A stretch of DNA of 59,418 nucleotides, taken from assembly GCF_003668875.1 (NCBI RefSeq), contig NZ_RAWM01000047.1, forward strand, positions 1-59,418, written 5' to 3'. Below the pieces are notes generated by a model. The model did not search any database. It was not told where the DNA came from and saw only the letters and a program-made list of their open reading frames with translations. Position numbers and translations under genes: made by a program. Below are positions 41,513 to 50,522 of this stretch, piece after piece. Every line of letters starts with the position of its first letter. Within the stretch, counting starts at the first letter, position 1. The stretch comes from Corallococcus interemptor. GTDB lineage: Bacteria; Myxococcota; Myxococcia; Myxococcales; Myxococcaceae.

Positions 41513-44500
41513 TCAGCCGCCGGACACGGGCGCGTCCGCGCAGACGCGCAGGCCCACCGTGACGTCACGCAGCGAGGCCTCCGGCAGCTCCCGGTTGGAG
41601 GAGCGCGCGCTCGTCACGTTGAAGGTGAAGCTGCCCCCTCGGGCCACCGGGCGGCCGGGCTCCAGCCACGAGCGCGTCCATTCCCAGACGTTGCCCGCCA
41701 TGTCATCCGCGCCGAAGGGGCTGCGGGACGCGGGGTGGCTGCCCACTGCGTCCGGGCCGAAGCCGCCCGGGTCCTTGCCGTAGGTGACGTCCACGTTGGC
41801 CTCGTCCGGGCCCAGCCGGTTGCCGTGGGGGTACTCGCGGCCGTCCACGCCGCGAGCGGCGCGCTCCCACTCCAGCTCCGAGCACAGCCGCGCCCCTGGC
41901 ACCCGCCCGGACGTGGACAGCCACGTCACGTAGGCCTCCGCGTCCGCGAAGTTGATGCCGCTCACGGGGAACTGGCGCCAGTCCTGCGCCGTGCGCTGCG
42001 AGCGCCGCGCATACCGCACGGGCTCGCCCGTCCGCGCCGTGTAGCGCACGCCGCCGGGCTGGAAGCGCAGCCGCCAGCCGTTGCCCTCCGGCTCCAGCGA
42101 CAGGCCTCCGGCGTAGCCACCCGTGCCCACGCGGGGCTGGCGCGAGGCGCGCTCGTCGGGGGGCAGGGCCGCCAGGTACTCGAGCCAGTCCGCGTACGTC
42201 GTCTCGTGGCGGGCGATGAGGAAGCCCTGCACGGGCACCGTGTGCAGCGGGGTGGCGTTGAAGAAGTCGCGCACGCTGGACTCGGCGGCGCTGCCGAAGC
42301 GCACGTCGCCCGGGGGCACGTACACGAACCCTGGCGGCAGCGAGCCCGTGCGCACCAGCGGCAGGACGACGCGCCGGGACTCCCCGCGCGTCAGGAGCAG
42401 CGGCTGCACCGACTCCTCGTGGCCCGGGGCGCGCACGGTGAGCTGGTACGTCCCCGGAGGCACGGTGAGGCCGGTCCACGGGAGCGCGCCCGGGGAAGGC
42501 AGGGGCTCGCCCACGACCTCCGGCGTGCCGGGCTCGCGCGTCACGGGGCGCAGCTCCGCGGAGGCGCCGGGAGCGTCCACCTGGAGGGACAGCTGCGCGG
42601 GCGAGTTCCAGCGCGTCCAGCGCACGCCGTCGGGGTCGTAGAGGCGCAGGCGCTGGAGCAGCGCGGGCAGCACGGGCTCGCGCTCGCTTTCGGCCCACAG
42701 GGCGCGCTCGTAGAGGAAGTCCGCCAGCGCGTCGCGCACGTCGGTGCGCGTGGGGGCCAGCGCCAGCGCTCGCTCCAGCCGGTCCGCCACGGCGTCGAAG
42801 TGGTGGGCCAGCTGAGCGGCATGTCCCGCGGCCTTGGCCCAGCCCCGGTCGCCGTCCGCCTTGTGGCCGGTGTCGTAGAGCCCGAAGGCCTCCGCGCGCT
42901 CGGCCTGGAGCGCGTCGCGTTCGCGGCGCACGGCCTCCAGCTCCGACCCGGCCAAGGCCAGCTCCAAGCGCACGCGCGCGTCGAGCACGCGGCGCTCGCG
43001 CCACTGGAGGCCCGCGTACACGAGCGCCAGCGACACGAGGAAGCCCAGCGCCAGGCCCACCTTCATGCGGCGGCTGCGCACGCCCGTGCGGCGCGAGGCG
43101 TGGAGGAAGGACTGCTCGCGCTGGGTGAGCTCGGAGGGCTCCAGGAGCGCCGTCTCCGCCAGTTGGCGAGGGCCCCACAGCGACTCGCGCGCGTGGCCCA
43201 GGCGCTCCCACTGCGCGGCGGCGGCCTCCAGCCGGGCCTGCACCTCGCGGCGCTCGCCCGCCTCCACCAGCCAGCGCGCCAGCGTGGCCCATCCGGTGAG
43301 GAGCGCTTCGTGGGCCAGCTCGTACGCGGTGCCGCCCTCCCCTTCGCGAGCCACGAGCAGGCGCGCGCGCACCAGGGCCTCCAGCGCGGCGCGGTAGCGG
43401 GGGTCGTCGCCCACGAGCTCGCGGTCCGTCTTGCGCGCGCGCGTGCCGTCCGCCGTCACCAGGCGCAGCATCACCCCGCGCGCAGCCGAGCGCTGGTCGG
43501 GCAACAGGCGCGCCACCGCGGCGTCCGCATGCCGGGCGAGCGCGCCCGTCACCCCGCCCAGCGAATCCAGCGCCGCCTGGGTCATCACGCCCCGGGACTC
43601 GTCGCGCGCGTCCCACAGCTCCGCCAGCGCGAACTGGAGCAGCGGCAGGCCGCCATCGGACGCGGCCGTGGAGGCCACGAGCGCGTCCACCACGGCCTCG
43701 GACTCGAAGCGCACGCCCTTCACGCGGGCGGGGCCGACGATGGCCTCGCGCGTCTCCTCCGAGGTGAGCGCGCGCAGCAGGTACAGCGCGTGCGGCACCT
43801 CCGGCCCCAGGCCGGGCACGGCGGTGAGGCGGGTGAGGAAGTCGCTGCGGCCGGTGGCGAGCAGCCTCAGGCCCCCGGCGGCCTCCGTGAGCGACCCCAG
43901 CGCGGCGCCCGCGAGCGCGGCCTCCTCCGGCGGGGACAGCGTCACCAGCTCCTCCAGCTGGTCCATGTAGACGAGCAGCCCGCCCTGCGTGCCCAGCTTC
44001 GCGCGCAGCCTGCGGCCGAGCGACGTGGGGTCCTGGCGCAGCGTCTCCGCGAGCGGCTCCTCGTCCACCTCCAGCACCGGCGCGAGCGCCGCGGCCAGCG
44101 CGGACACGGGCCTGCGCCCGGGGACGAGCCGCGTGGTGCGCCAGCGCCGGCCGTCCTCCAGCGCGCCGTCCGCCACTGCGGGGAGGATGCCCGCCAGGCA
44201 CAGGGACGACTTGCCCACGCCCGAGTCGCCCGTCATCAGCAGGAAGGCCTCCGCCTTGAGCCGCTCCAGCACGGCGCGCTGCTCGCGGCGGCGGCCGAAG
44301 AAGAGGGCGCGGTGCTCGGCCTCGAAGGCGCGGAGGCCGCGGTAGGGATTGCCCTCCGGAATGACGGCCGGCAATTCCTCGCGCGTCAGCGCCTCCAGCG
44401 CGTCGAGCAGCTGCGCGGCGGACGCGTGGCGCTGGGCCGGGTCGCGCTTGAGGCACTTGTCGATGGCGGCCGCGAAGCCGGGGTCCACCGACGGGGCCAC

Positions 44501-45328
44501 CTCCAGCAGGGGGCGCACGTCGCGGGTGCGCACGGCCTCGGACAGCTCGCGCCAGGGCACGTCGCGGAAGGGGCCCTTGCCCGCGCACAGCTCGTAGAGC
44601 ACGACGCCCAGCGAGTACACGTCGCTGCGCGCGGTGAGCTCCTCGCCGGCCCAGGCCTCCGGGGACATGTAGTAGGGCGTGCCCACCAGCGCGCCGCGCG
44701 GCAGGGACGGCAGGAAGACGCCGTCCAGCGAGCGGGCGCCCAGGGCCGGGCTGGACTCCGGGTCCCAGTCCGCGGGCAGCTCCGGCGGCGGCAGGGGCGC
44801 GCGCGGCGGGGTGGGCTCACTGGACTCAGCGCGGTCGAGCAGCTTGGCCAGTCCGAAGTCGAGCAGCTTCACCTCGCCGCTCTCCGTGAGGACGGCGTTG
44901 CCGGGCTTGATGTCGCGGTGGAGCACGCCCCGGCGGTGCGCGGCGCCCAGCCCCCGGGCCAGGTCCCGGCCAATGCCCAGCGCGCGCTCCCAGGGCACGG
45001 GCCGGGCCAGCCGGTCCAGGCTGACGCCCCGGATGAATTCGGAGATGAGGTACGGCTGGTCCTCCAGCTGCCCCACCCGGTACAGGGTGACGACGTTGGG
45101 GTGCTGGATGCGGGCGGCGGCGCGGGCCTCCACGAGGAAGCGCGCCAGCGCGTTGGAGCCCAGCGCCGGGATGAACTTCACCGCGACCGGACGCTCCAGC
45201 AGCGTGTCGTGCGCCAGGTACACCCGGCCCGTGCGCCCCCGTCCGAGCGGCCGCACGATGCGGTACTCGTCGAACTCCTCGGGAGGAGTCCACGCGTCGG
45301 GAGGTGGGGACGAGGCGGGAGAGCCCAC
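41513..45328 (-). CDS. Ser/Thr kinase - nSTAND NTPase - FGE-like fusion
   Basis: This 1271-residue protein has four parts. A kinase (about 22-310) shows VAVKFIPAL, GVLHRDIKPGNAVL and LLDFGLAKL. An NTPase of the novel STAND type follows, opening NPYRGLRAFEAEHRALFFGR near 328 with Walker A GDSGVGKSS near 366. One membrane helix lies near 756 (VGLALGFLVSLALVYAGL). A C-terminal SUMF1/FGE-like domain (about 998-1271) has FVYVPPGDVRFGS, ISGINFADAEAY-type sequence (PVSGINFADAEAYVTWL) and FGADDMAGNVWEW. The position of the catalytic cysteine in true formylglycine-generating enzymes is not a Cys here (ARGGSFTFNVTSARSSNRE). The domain is therefore likely a ligand-binding module facing the periplasm. 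It follows a response-regulator gene. Confidence 0.9.
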   Translation of the reverse strand: MGSPASSPPPDAWTPPEEFDEYRIVRPLGRGRTGRVYLAHDTLLERPVAVKFIPALGSNALARFLVEARAAARIQHPNVVTLYRVGQLEDQPYLISEFIRGVSLDRLARPVPWERALGIGRDLARGLGAAHRRGVLHRDIKPGNAVLTESGEVKLLDFGLAKLLDRAESSEPTPPRAPLPPPELPADWDPESSPALGARSLDGVFLPSLPRGALVGTPYYMSPEAWAGEELTARSDVYSLGVVLYELCAGKGPFRDVPWRELSEAVRTRDVRPLLEVAPSVDPGFAAAIDKCLKRDPAQRHASAAQLLDALEALTREELPAVIPEGNPYRGLRAFEAEHRALFFGRRREQRAVLERLKAEAFLLMTGDSGVGKSSLCLAGILPAVADGALEDGRRWRTTRLVPGRRPVSALAAALAPVLEVDEEPLAETLRQDPTSLGRRLRAKLGTQGGLLVYMDQLEELVTLSPPEEAALAGAALGSLTEAAGGLRLLATGRSDFLTRLTAVPGLGPEVPHALYLLRALTSEETREAIVGPARVKGVRFESEAVVDALVASTAASDGGLPLLQFALAELWDARDESRGVMTQAALDSLGGVTGALARHADAAVARLLPDQRSAARGVMLRLVTADGTRARKTDRELVGDDPRYRAALEALVRARLLVAREGEGGTAYELAHEALLTGWATLARWLVEAGERREVQARLEAAAAQWERLGHARESLWGPRQLAETALLEPSELTQREQSFLHASRRTGVRSRRMKVGLALGFLVSLALVYAGLQWRERRVLDARVRLELALAGSELEAVRRERDALQAERAEAFGLYDTGHKADGDRGWAKAAGHAAQLAHHFDAVADRLERALALAPTRTDVRDALADFLYERALWAESEREPVLPALLQRLRLYDPDGVRWTRWNSPAQLSLQVDAPGASAELRPVTREPGTPEVVGEPLPSPGALPWTGLTVPPGTYQLTVRAPGHEESVQPLLLTRGESRRVVLPLVRTGSLPPGFVYVPPGDVRFGSAAESSVRDFFNATPLHTVPVQGFLIARHETTYADWLEYLAALPPDERASRQPRVGTGGYAGGLSLEPEGNGWRLRFQPGGVRYTARTGEPVRYARRSQRTAQDWRQFPVSGINFADAEAYVTWLSTSGRVPGARLCSELEWERAARGVDGREYPHGNRLGPDEANVDVTYGKDPGGFGPDAVGSHPASRSPFGADDMAGNVWEWTRSWLEPGRPVARGGSFTFNVTSARSSNRELPEASLRDVTVGLRVCADAPVSGG

Positions 45329-45380
45329 CAGGATTGCCTACGTTTCCCGCGTCCGTGGGTCAACCGGGGGGCCGGCGGGA

Positions 45381-45439
45381 GCCTGCCCCGGCGCAGGGTG
45401 CCGCACCCGAGTGTCCACCCCTGGACACCGCGGGCAGGC
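45381..45439. ncRNA. Candidate three-way-junction leader between regulator and kinase genes
   Basis: In the 120-base spacer the outer arms GCCTGCCC (45381-45388) and GGGCAGGC (45432-45439) enclose two hairpins. One is GGGTG/CACCC (45396-45400, 45404-45408) and the other GTGTCC/GGACAC (45411-45416, 45423-45428). The nested pairing could be a terminator, attenuator or leader RNA. In such GC-rich DNA chance folding is common, so this is tentative. Confidence 0.3.
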
Positions 45440-45448
45440 AGCCTTGGG

Positions 45449-45919
45449 TTACTCCTGACCCGAGCGGGGCTTCGCCTTGCTGGGTTTGAGCATGTTGCGG
45501 ATCTTGTTCTCCAGGTCCTGGGGCAGGCAGGGCTTGGCGACGAACTCGTCCGCGCCCACGGACAGGGCGTGCTCGGCGTTGCCGGCGAGCACGTGGCCGG
45601 TGAGGGCCATCACGGGGATGTCGCGGGTGCGGGTGTCCTGCTTGATGCGCCGCGTCGCCTCCCAGCCATCCATGACGGGGAGGGACAGGTCCATGAGGAT
45701 GATGTCCGGCTCCCCCTCCTGGGCCTTCTCCACGGCTTCGAGGCCGTTCTTCGCGGTGTCCACCTCAAACCCGCAGAACTCCAGGTATTCGGCGTACATC
45801 TCGCGTGCGTCGTCGAAGTCGTCGACGACGAGGACGCGCTGCTTGGCGGAGTTCACGGGAGCGGGCCCGCCGCTCGCGGTTGGCTCACCCTCTGGAGATG
45901 TCAGGACCGCGTTCTTCAT
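45449..45919 (-). CDS. Single-domain response regulator
   Basis: This 156-residue protein has a ~35-residue disordered N-terminus and one receiver domain. The acidic pair is in RVLVVDDFDDAREM, the phospho-acceptor Asp in IILMDLSLPVMDGWEAT, Thr in PVMALTGHVL and Lys in EFVAKPCLP. There is no output domain, so it may act on a partner, as in CheY-like proteins. The ATG at 45919 was chosen as MKNAVLTSPEGEP; the upstream extension lacks a ribosome site. It is 120 bases before the kinase-NTPase fusion gene on the same strand. No cognate histidine kinase is nearby. Confidence 0.85.
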   Translation of the reverse strand: MKNAVLTSPEGEPTASGGPAPVNSAKQRVLVVDDFDDAREMYAEYLEFCGFEVDTAKNGLEAVEKAQEGEPDIILMDLSLPVMDGWEATRRIKQDTRTRDIPVMALTGHVLAGNAEHALSVGADEFVAKPCLPQDLENKIRNMLKPSKAKPRSGQE

Positions 45920-46030
45920 GGAGCAGAGGCCTCGCATGCAGGGGAGGGGCGGATCGAATCTAAACACGTCCACCCAAAAGCGCCCGTTCTCGCCAGATTT
46001 CCCTGGACGGCTCCCAGGGTAGGTCCGTTG

Positions 46031-46057
46031 TCCGCTGTGCGACAGGGACACAGCGGA
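46031..46057 (-). terminator. Hairpin between Ig-like lipoprotein and response regulator
   Basis: TCCGCTGTG (46031-46039) and CACAGCGGA (46049-46057) form a perfect 9-bp stem with a 9-base loop, downstream of the stop at 46125. Confidence 0.4.
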
Positions 46058-46124
46058 TGACAGTGTAGGTGGCTGGAGGGACTGGGAGTGGGGGTTCCGA
46101 CAGGAGCCCCGGCCGTCAGCGGGT

Positions 46125-47927
46125 TCAGTCGTTGGGGCGGAAGACGTGGAGCTTGGACTGGGTGGGGTCCCGCTCTTCGGCCTCAATCCACGCGAGGAAG
46201 ATGCGCCCGTTCTTGTCCAGGGCGAGCTGGGACTTCTTCACCGTCGTGGCCCCCGGGTTGGCGCTCAGCGGACCGCCAACCTGTTCCCAGTGGTCCGCGT
46301 CCCAACGATGGAGGTAACCGCTGTGGATGAAAGGAGCGTCCTTGCTCTCGGGTTCCCGCGAGAGCAACAGCAGCCGACCTTGCTGATCAACCTTGAGCGC
46401 CTCTGCGTAGACATCTGTCTTGCCTGGAGCGCCGCCATACGGCGTCGCAAACTGCGACCACCTTCCATCCGGCCCGCGCCTCGAGATGGAAACCGCGTGC
46501 GTTTCATCATTCGTGGGAACAGCCATATACAGACTGCCATCCGATGCCCCCGTCAATGCCATCAATGGCCGGGGCGCCATATCAGACAACACAATCCCGG
46601 ACGTCACATAGTTTCCAGTTCCGACCCAGGTCCCTGCCCAGTGTTGCCATCCGCCACTCGGCCACCCTTGGCTCCAAACGGCGAAGAGTTCGTACAAACC
46701 AAATTCGATGCGAACGGACGCAATATTCCCAAGCCCGGAAAGCTGCTCACGCCCCATTGGCCCCCACCCCCCGCCCTGAAAAGTAAACACACTAATCCCT
46801 GAGTTGGAGGAGCCCAGTTCCTTGAATGCGAGCACTGGAGCACTCCGTTCCACTCGCAGGCTCAAGTCGCTGAGTGCCGCCTGAGCCAACTGCGGAGAGA
46901 TCGGCGCCCCCCAAGTCAACCACTCTGTTCCGTTCCATCGCCGGACATGGACTTCGCGGCTTCCATCTTTCCTTGGCTGGATCCATGCGACCTGCGGAAT
47001 ATCCAGTGCATCAACGCCCAGAGCACATTCAGTCGCATTCAGGCTATCCGGCTCCGGCCTGAGCGGGCTCCCAAGCGCCTCCCACGACAGCCCGTTCCAG
47101 CGCCGGACATGGGCCCCCAGGGTCTCGTCTTCCACCCACGCCACGATTGGGTTCCCAGCCTTATCAAGCTGGAATGAAAAGTCCCTGACATGCGCCCCCA
47201 TCTGAGCTGAGAGGGACTGGCTCATCGAAATGAAGGATGGGACGAACCAGGAGAGTCCCTGGGTGGGGAGTTCCAGTGGATTTCCCACCGCGTCCGTCAC
47301 AGTGCCTGAAAGCACCAACTCAACGGTGGCATCAAGTGGGAGCGGGTTCACCGGCCGCAACGTCAAGCCCTTCCCGTCTTGGGACAGAACCACGTCCACA
47401 GGGAACGTGGACTCGCCGTTCCGCAATGCGAAAGACTGGCCAACCACTGTCGCAGCAACAACCGGCTCCGACAGGGTGAGCTCAATCGTTGGCTTCACCC
47501 TCATCTGTACCGAGCCGTTTTCTGGCGACACCGTCATGAGTCGAGGGCCTGTCCGATCGATCGTAATCCTTCGCGGCGCACTCACGACCTCGCGCCCGCA
47601 TCGGCGTGCGCGCACCGTCAACTCATGCATCCCTTCGCCGGTCGAACTCGTATCCCAATCAAGCGCGTAGGGCTCTGACAGGACGCTGACGGGTGACCCG
47701 TCGACGAGCAATTCAACAGTTGATGGCGCAGGCCCTGTGAGCTCGACCTGAACATTCAATCGGTCGCGTGTGGCGCTTCCATCGTTGGGGGACATCCAGC
47801 GAAGCAGGATAGACGCATCGCCTTCTACACCTGCGCAGGCAGACTCCTTGATTTCCGGAACCTCGATACACCCGGTTCCAAGTAGCGCTATCGCCCACAG
47901 CAGGGATCTGAGGTTTTTCATGTTCAT
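46125..47927 (-). CDS. Ig-like-domain surface lipoprotein
   Basis: This 600-residue protein starts MNMKNLRSLLWAIALLGTGC with lipobox GTGC. Residues ~30-130 form one Ig-like domain (LNVQVELTGPAPSTVELLVD). Residues ~135-230 form an SbsA-type Ig-like (Big_5) domain (RLMTVSPENGSVQMRVKPTI, TDAVGNPLELP). The C-terminal two thirds repeat a strand pattern with AWVEDETLGAHVRRWNGLSW and WIQPRKDGSREVHVRRWNGT, suggesting a beta-propeller. Base composition is lower in GC than neighbouring genes (31 G/C of 60 over 46561-46620), a possible sign of transfer or relaxed codon bias. Function unknown. Confidence 0.7.
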   Translation of the reverse strand: MNMKNLRSLLWAIALLGTGCIEVPEIKESACAGVEGDASILLRWMSPNDGSATRDRLNVQVELTGPAPSTVELLVDGSPVSVLSEPYALDWDTSSTGEGMHELTVRARRCGREVVSAPRRITIDRTGPRLMTVSPENGSVQMRVKPTIELTLSEPVVAATVVGQSFALRNGESTFPVDVVLSQDGKGLTLRPVNPLPLDATVELVLSGTVTDAVGNPLELPTQGLSWFVPSFISMSQSLSAQMGAHVRDFSFQLDKAGNPIVAWVEDETLGAHVRRWNGLSWEALGSPLRPEPDSLNATECALGVDALDIPQVAWIQPRKDGSREVHVRRWNGTEWLTWGAPISPQLAQAALSDLSLRVERSAPVLAFKELGSSNSGISVFTFQGGGWGPMGREQLSGLGNIASVRIEFGLYELFAVWSQGWPSGGWQHWAGTWVGTGNYVTSGIVLSDMAPRPLMALTGASDGSLYMAVPTNDETHAVSISRRGPDGRWSQFATPYGGAPGKTDVYAEALKVDQQGRLLLLSREPESKDAPFIHSGYLHRWDADHWEQVGGPLSANPGATTVKKSQLALDKNGRIFLAWIEAEERDPTQSKLHVFRPND

Positions 47928-48111
47928 GCAGTCCAGCAAGCCAGGTTCCAGGCAACGCACACGCGCAGACCCGCTGAATTCCTAGGACTTCATCGCAGCC
48001 CGTCCTGCGAGCAAGTCCAGAGCAGGGACTCGGATCTCACTCATGGACTGTGTCCATCATCACAAATGACAGGGCCCCGAACGAGAGACCTCGCAGCCCC
48101 AGAAACGCGGA

Positions 48112-48141
48112 CGCCCTCGCGAGGTATCACTCGCGAGGGCG
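48112..48141 (-). terminator. Hairpin after carboxypeptidase-regulatory lipoprotein gene
   Basis: CGCCCTCGCGA (48112-48122) and TCGCGAGGGCG (48131-48141) form a perfect 11-bp stem with an 8-base loop, in the 289-base spacer between two lipoprotein genes. The rest of the spacer shows no further structure that I can interpret. Confidence 0.55.
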
Positions 48142-48216
48142 CTCGATTCAGCCATCAAGTGAAGTCAGGGCCTCACAGGGCACTGACCCGCTCAATTGTT
48201 CCAGGTCATGCGCCTA

Positions 48217-49854
48217 CTAGGGATTCGGATTCCTCGGCTGAATGACCATTCCCGTGCCATTGACATCCTCATTCAGGGGCTGGCCCCAAATGGTTTCGTA
48301 GGCATCAGTGGCCCCCTGCTGAATCAGCTTGCTGAACTCGACCTTGAACTTCAGGCTGCTGATCTGCTGCTGGCTGAAGAAATTCGCGCCGCTATAGGTG
48401 AAGGAATAGCGGGTGCTGTAGGTCGAGGGGATGATGCCGAAGACAGGCTTCTCGGCGGGGGTACTGACCACGTAAGGAGCCACAGGTTCAGCTGAGGAGA
48501 GAAGGAACCCTGATGCATTTCCGACCTCACCCTGGACGTTGCCGAGGCCGCCGTTACCATCAAGGTCCTCGTTGAAGAAGACCTGCACAGTCGAGCCAAG
48601 CAGTGCCTTGATAGGCGCCGAGAACGTCACATAGACGGTCTCACCGCTGTTGAGCTGAGTGGAGGCCGGCGCAATCGAGGAGGTCTCCTGATAGCGGACG
48701 TCCGTGATGGATACCGACCGCGGAGCAGTCTGGTCACCGCCGAAGAAGAAGCCCGTCTGGCTGATGTTGGTGCCACCCTCAGCGGACACCGCACGGACGA
48801 AGATGTTGTACTCCTTCCCCTCCTGCACGATGCCGCTGGCCGGGTTGATGGTTACCGAGTAGCCACCCACGTTCACCGAGGCCGTCACCGGCAGGGACTC
48901 CTTCGCGTACTCGTCCGTCAGGCGCACGAGCAGCGAGCCCGGCTGCACCGGCTGGTTGAAGTACACGTAGATGGGCTCGCCCGGACGCACCATGTTCCGG
49001 AGCGGATCAGTCTCACCCCTCAGGCTGCCCACGTTGCCACCCATGATGGACAGGTTCCCCGTGCCCGACGGCTTCGAGTAGGCCAGCTGCGCGAGGTACG
49101 TGGACTGGGTCGTCACGATGCTGCTGCCCGAGTAGCTCTGGGAATAGCCGCCCGTGTCCACGACGCCGTCGCCGTTGCTGTCCATCGGCGCAATCCACAG
49201 GTTGTACGTGCCGTTCAGGCGCGCCAGCTCGATGCCCGCGGGGATGCCGTTGAAGGTCATCACGCCGTTGGCGTCCGCCGTGGCCTCCACGTAGACCTTG
49301 CTCACCACGGAGTTGGCCTGGTCGTAGTTGCTCAGGATGACCGAGCCGGCCTTGTCCACTTCCAGCACGCCCTTCGCGCCCACCGCCGGGCGGCCCTGCG
49401 GCGTCACCACGGTCACGCTCAGCGAGCCGTTCAGCTGCGTCAGCGTCACCGGGCCGAAGCTCGCGTTGCCGTTGTTGATGGGGACCGTGCCCGCGGAGGA
49501 CGGGACCGTGGACGTCGCGCGCAGCGTCGAGTAGCCGCTCTTGCTGAACGTCAGCAGCACCTGCGCGCCCGCCGGCACGTCCGTCATCACGAAGTTGCCG
49601 CTGGCGTCCGTCGTCGCCGACTTGCCCGTCGGCTGGCTGCCAATCGTCATCGCGACCTGCACGTCCGCGATCGGCTGCAGCGTCGTGCTCAGCACCTGGC
49701 CCGACACCGTGCCCTTCGGCGTGGAAGGCACCACCACCGACACGTTGTTCGGATCACGGATGCCGTCCGCGACACCATCGTTGTCCGCGTCAGTCGGGTC
49801 ACCGCACCCCCAAACCATCAGCGGCAACACGGCCATCAGCACTTGCTTCTTCAT
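48217..49854 (-). CDS. Carboxypeptidase-regulatory-like lipoprotein
   Basis: This 545-residue protein opens MKKQVLMAVLPLMVWGC, with lipobox VWGC followed by GDPTDADNDGVADG, a calcium-type loop. A carboxypeptidase-regulatory-like Ig fold (about 50-120) is seen as KGTVSGQVLSTTLQPIADVQ and FVMTDVPAGAQVLLTFSKSG. Further domains include EPIYVYFNQPVQPGSLLVRL and YVTFSAPIKALLGSTVQVFF, both Big_5-like. AAGGTGGGG precedes the ATG at 49854. It is probably an outer-surface adhesive or structural lipoprotein, and the partner of the preceding gene cannot be proven. Confidence 0.75.
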   Translation of the reverse strand: MKKQVLMAVLPLMVWGCGDPTDADNDGVADGIRDPNNVSVVVPSTPKGTVSGQVLSTTLQPIADVQVAMTIGSQPTGKSATTDASGNFVMTDVPAGAQVLLTFSKSGYSTLRATSTVPSSAGTVPINNGNASFGPVTLTQLNGSLSVTVVTPQGRPAVGAKGVLEVDKAGSVILSNYDQANSVVSKVYVEATADANGVMTFNGIPAGIELARLNGTYNLWIAPMDSNGDGVVDTGGYSQSYSGSSIVTTQSTYLAQLAYSKPSGTGNLSIMGGNVGSLRGETDPLRNMVRPGEPIYVYFNQPVQPGSLLVRLTDEYAKESLPVTASVNVGGYSVTINPASGIVQEGKEYNIFVRAVSAEGGTNISQTGFFFGGDQTAPRSVSITDVRYQETSSIAPASTQLNSGETVYVTFSAPIKALLGSTVQVFFNEDLDGNGGLGNVQGEVGNASGFLLSSAEPVAPYVVSTPAEKPVFGIIPSTYSTRYSFTYSGANFFSQQQISSLKFKVEFSKLIQQGATDAYETIWGQPLNEDVNGTGMVIQPRNPNP

Positions 49855-50006
49855 CGTCCCCACCTTGAATTTATGACGGAATTTTCACGCCCCAGCTGCT
49901 CCCAAAAGGGCGGAAATCGGACACTCCTCGACCCGGGCCCACGCAGTCAAGGTGGGGTGAATTCTACCCAAGGGCGTCCAAGCGCCCCGAATCAGGATGA
50001 CTCGCC

Positions 50007-50450
50007 ATGTCAGACGTCAACGACCCCTGTCTGGGCTGCGCCATCGTTCACGGAGAGGTCCACCCACCGGGTGGCGTGCTCGCGCGGGCACCCGGACTCG
50101 TCCTCCACGGGGTGGCCTCCCCCAGCCCCGTGCCCGGCTGGGTGGTGCTCACCAGCGATCAGCACGTGCGCGGCTGGTATGACCTGGACGAAACGGCCTC
50201 CAGGGAGCTGGGCCCGTTCGCCGCGCGGGTGATGCGCGCCCAGCGCGAGGTGCTGGGCGCCGAGCACGTCTACGCCTTCGCCATCGGCGACGTGCTCCGC
50301 CACTTCCACCTGCACCTCGTCCCCCGCTTCGCGGACACCCCATCCCACCTCCGGGGTCGGGGCGCCTTCGACGCGGCCCCGGCGGAGCACCTTGCGCCCG
50401 AAGCACTGGAAGCCGCGGCCCGGCGGCTGGCGGCGGCGCTCGCCCGCTGA
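50007..50450 (+). CDS. HIT-family hydrolase
   Basis: This 147-residue histidine-triad protein opens DPCLGCAIVHGEVHPPGG, the start seen in Ap4A/AMP-type HIT proteins. WVVLTSDQHVRGWYDLDE lies in the middle. The catalytic HFHLHLVPRF (H-x-H-x-H) is near residue 96. Members hydrolyse dinucleoside polyphosphates or nucleoside phosphoramidates. It lies 72 bases upstream of the TonB receptor gene, on the same strand. Confidence 0.85.
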   Translation: MSDVNDPCLGCAIVHGEVHPPGGVLARAPGLVLHGVASPSPVPGWVVLTSDQHVRGWYDLDETASRELGPFAARVMRAQREVLGAEHVYAFAIGDVLRHFHLHLVPRFADTPSHLRGRGAFDAAPAEHLAPEALEAAARRLAAALAR

Positions 50451-50522
50451 CCCGCGCCCGGCGTGCAGGCGCCGGGTGTCGTGGACCTGACACCGTATCG
50501 GGGCGAGAATGCACGCGTCCTC

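Noticed and set aside
41513-42340. Active formylglycine-generating enzyme at the end of the kinase fusion
   Set aside because: The expected catalytic cysteines are missing from the GGSF segment, so enzymatic activity is not supported.
40943-46060. A 1705-codon open frame on the plus strand
   Set aside because: It is antisense to the kinase fusion and neighbours and rich in Arg, Ala, Leu and His with no domain. It is a by-product of third-position GC bias on the opposite strand.
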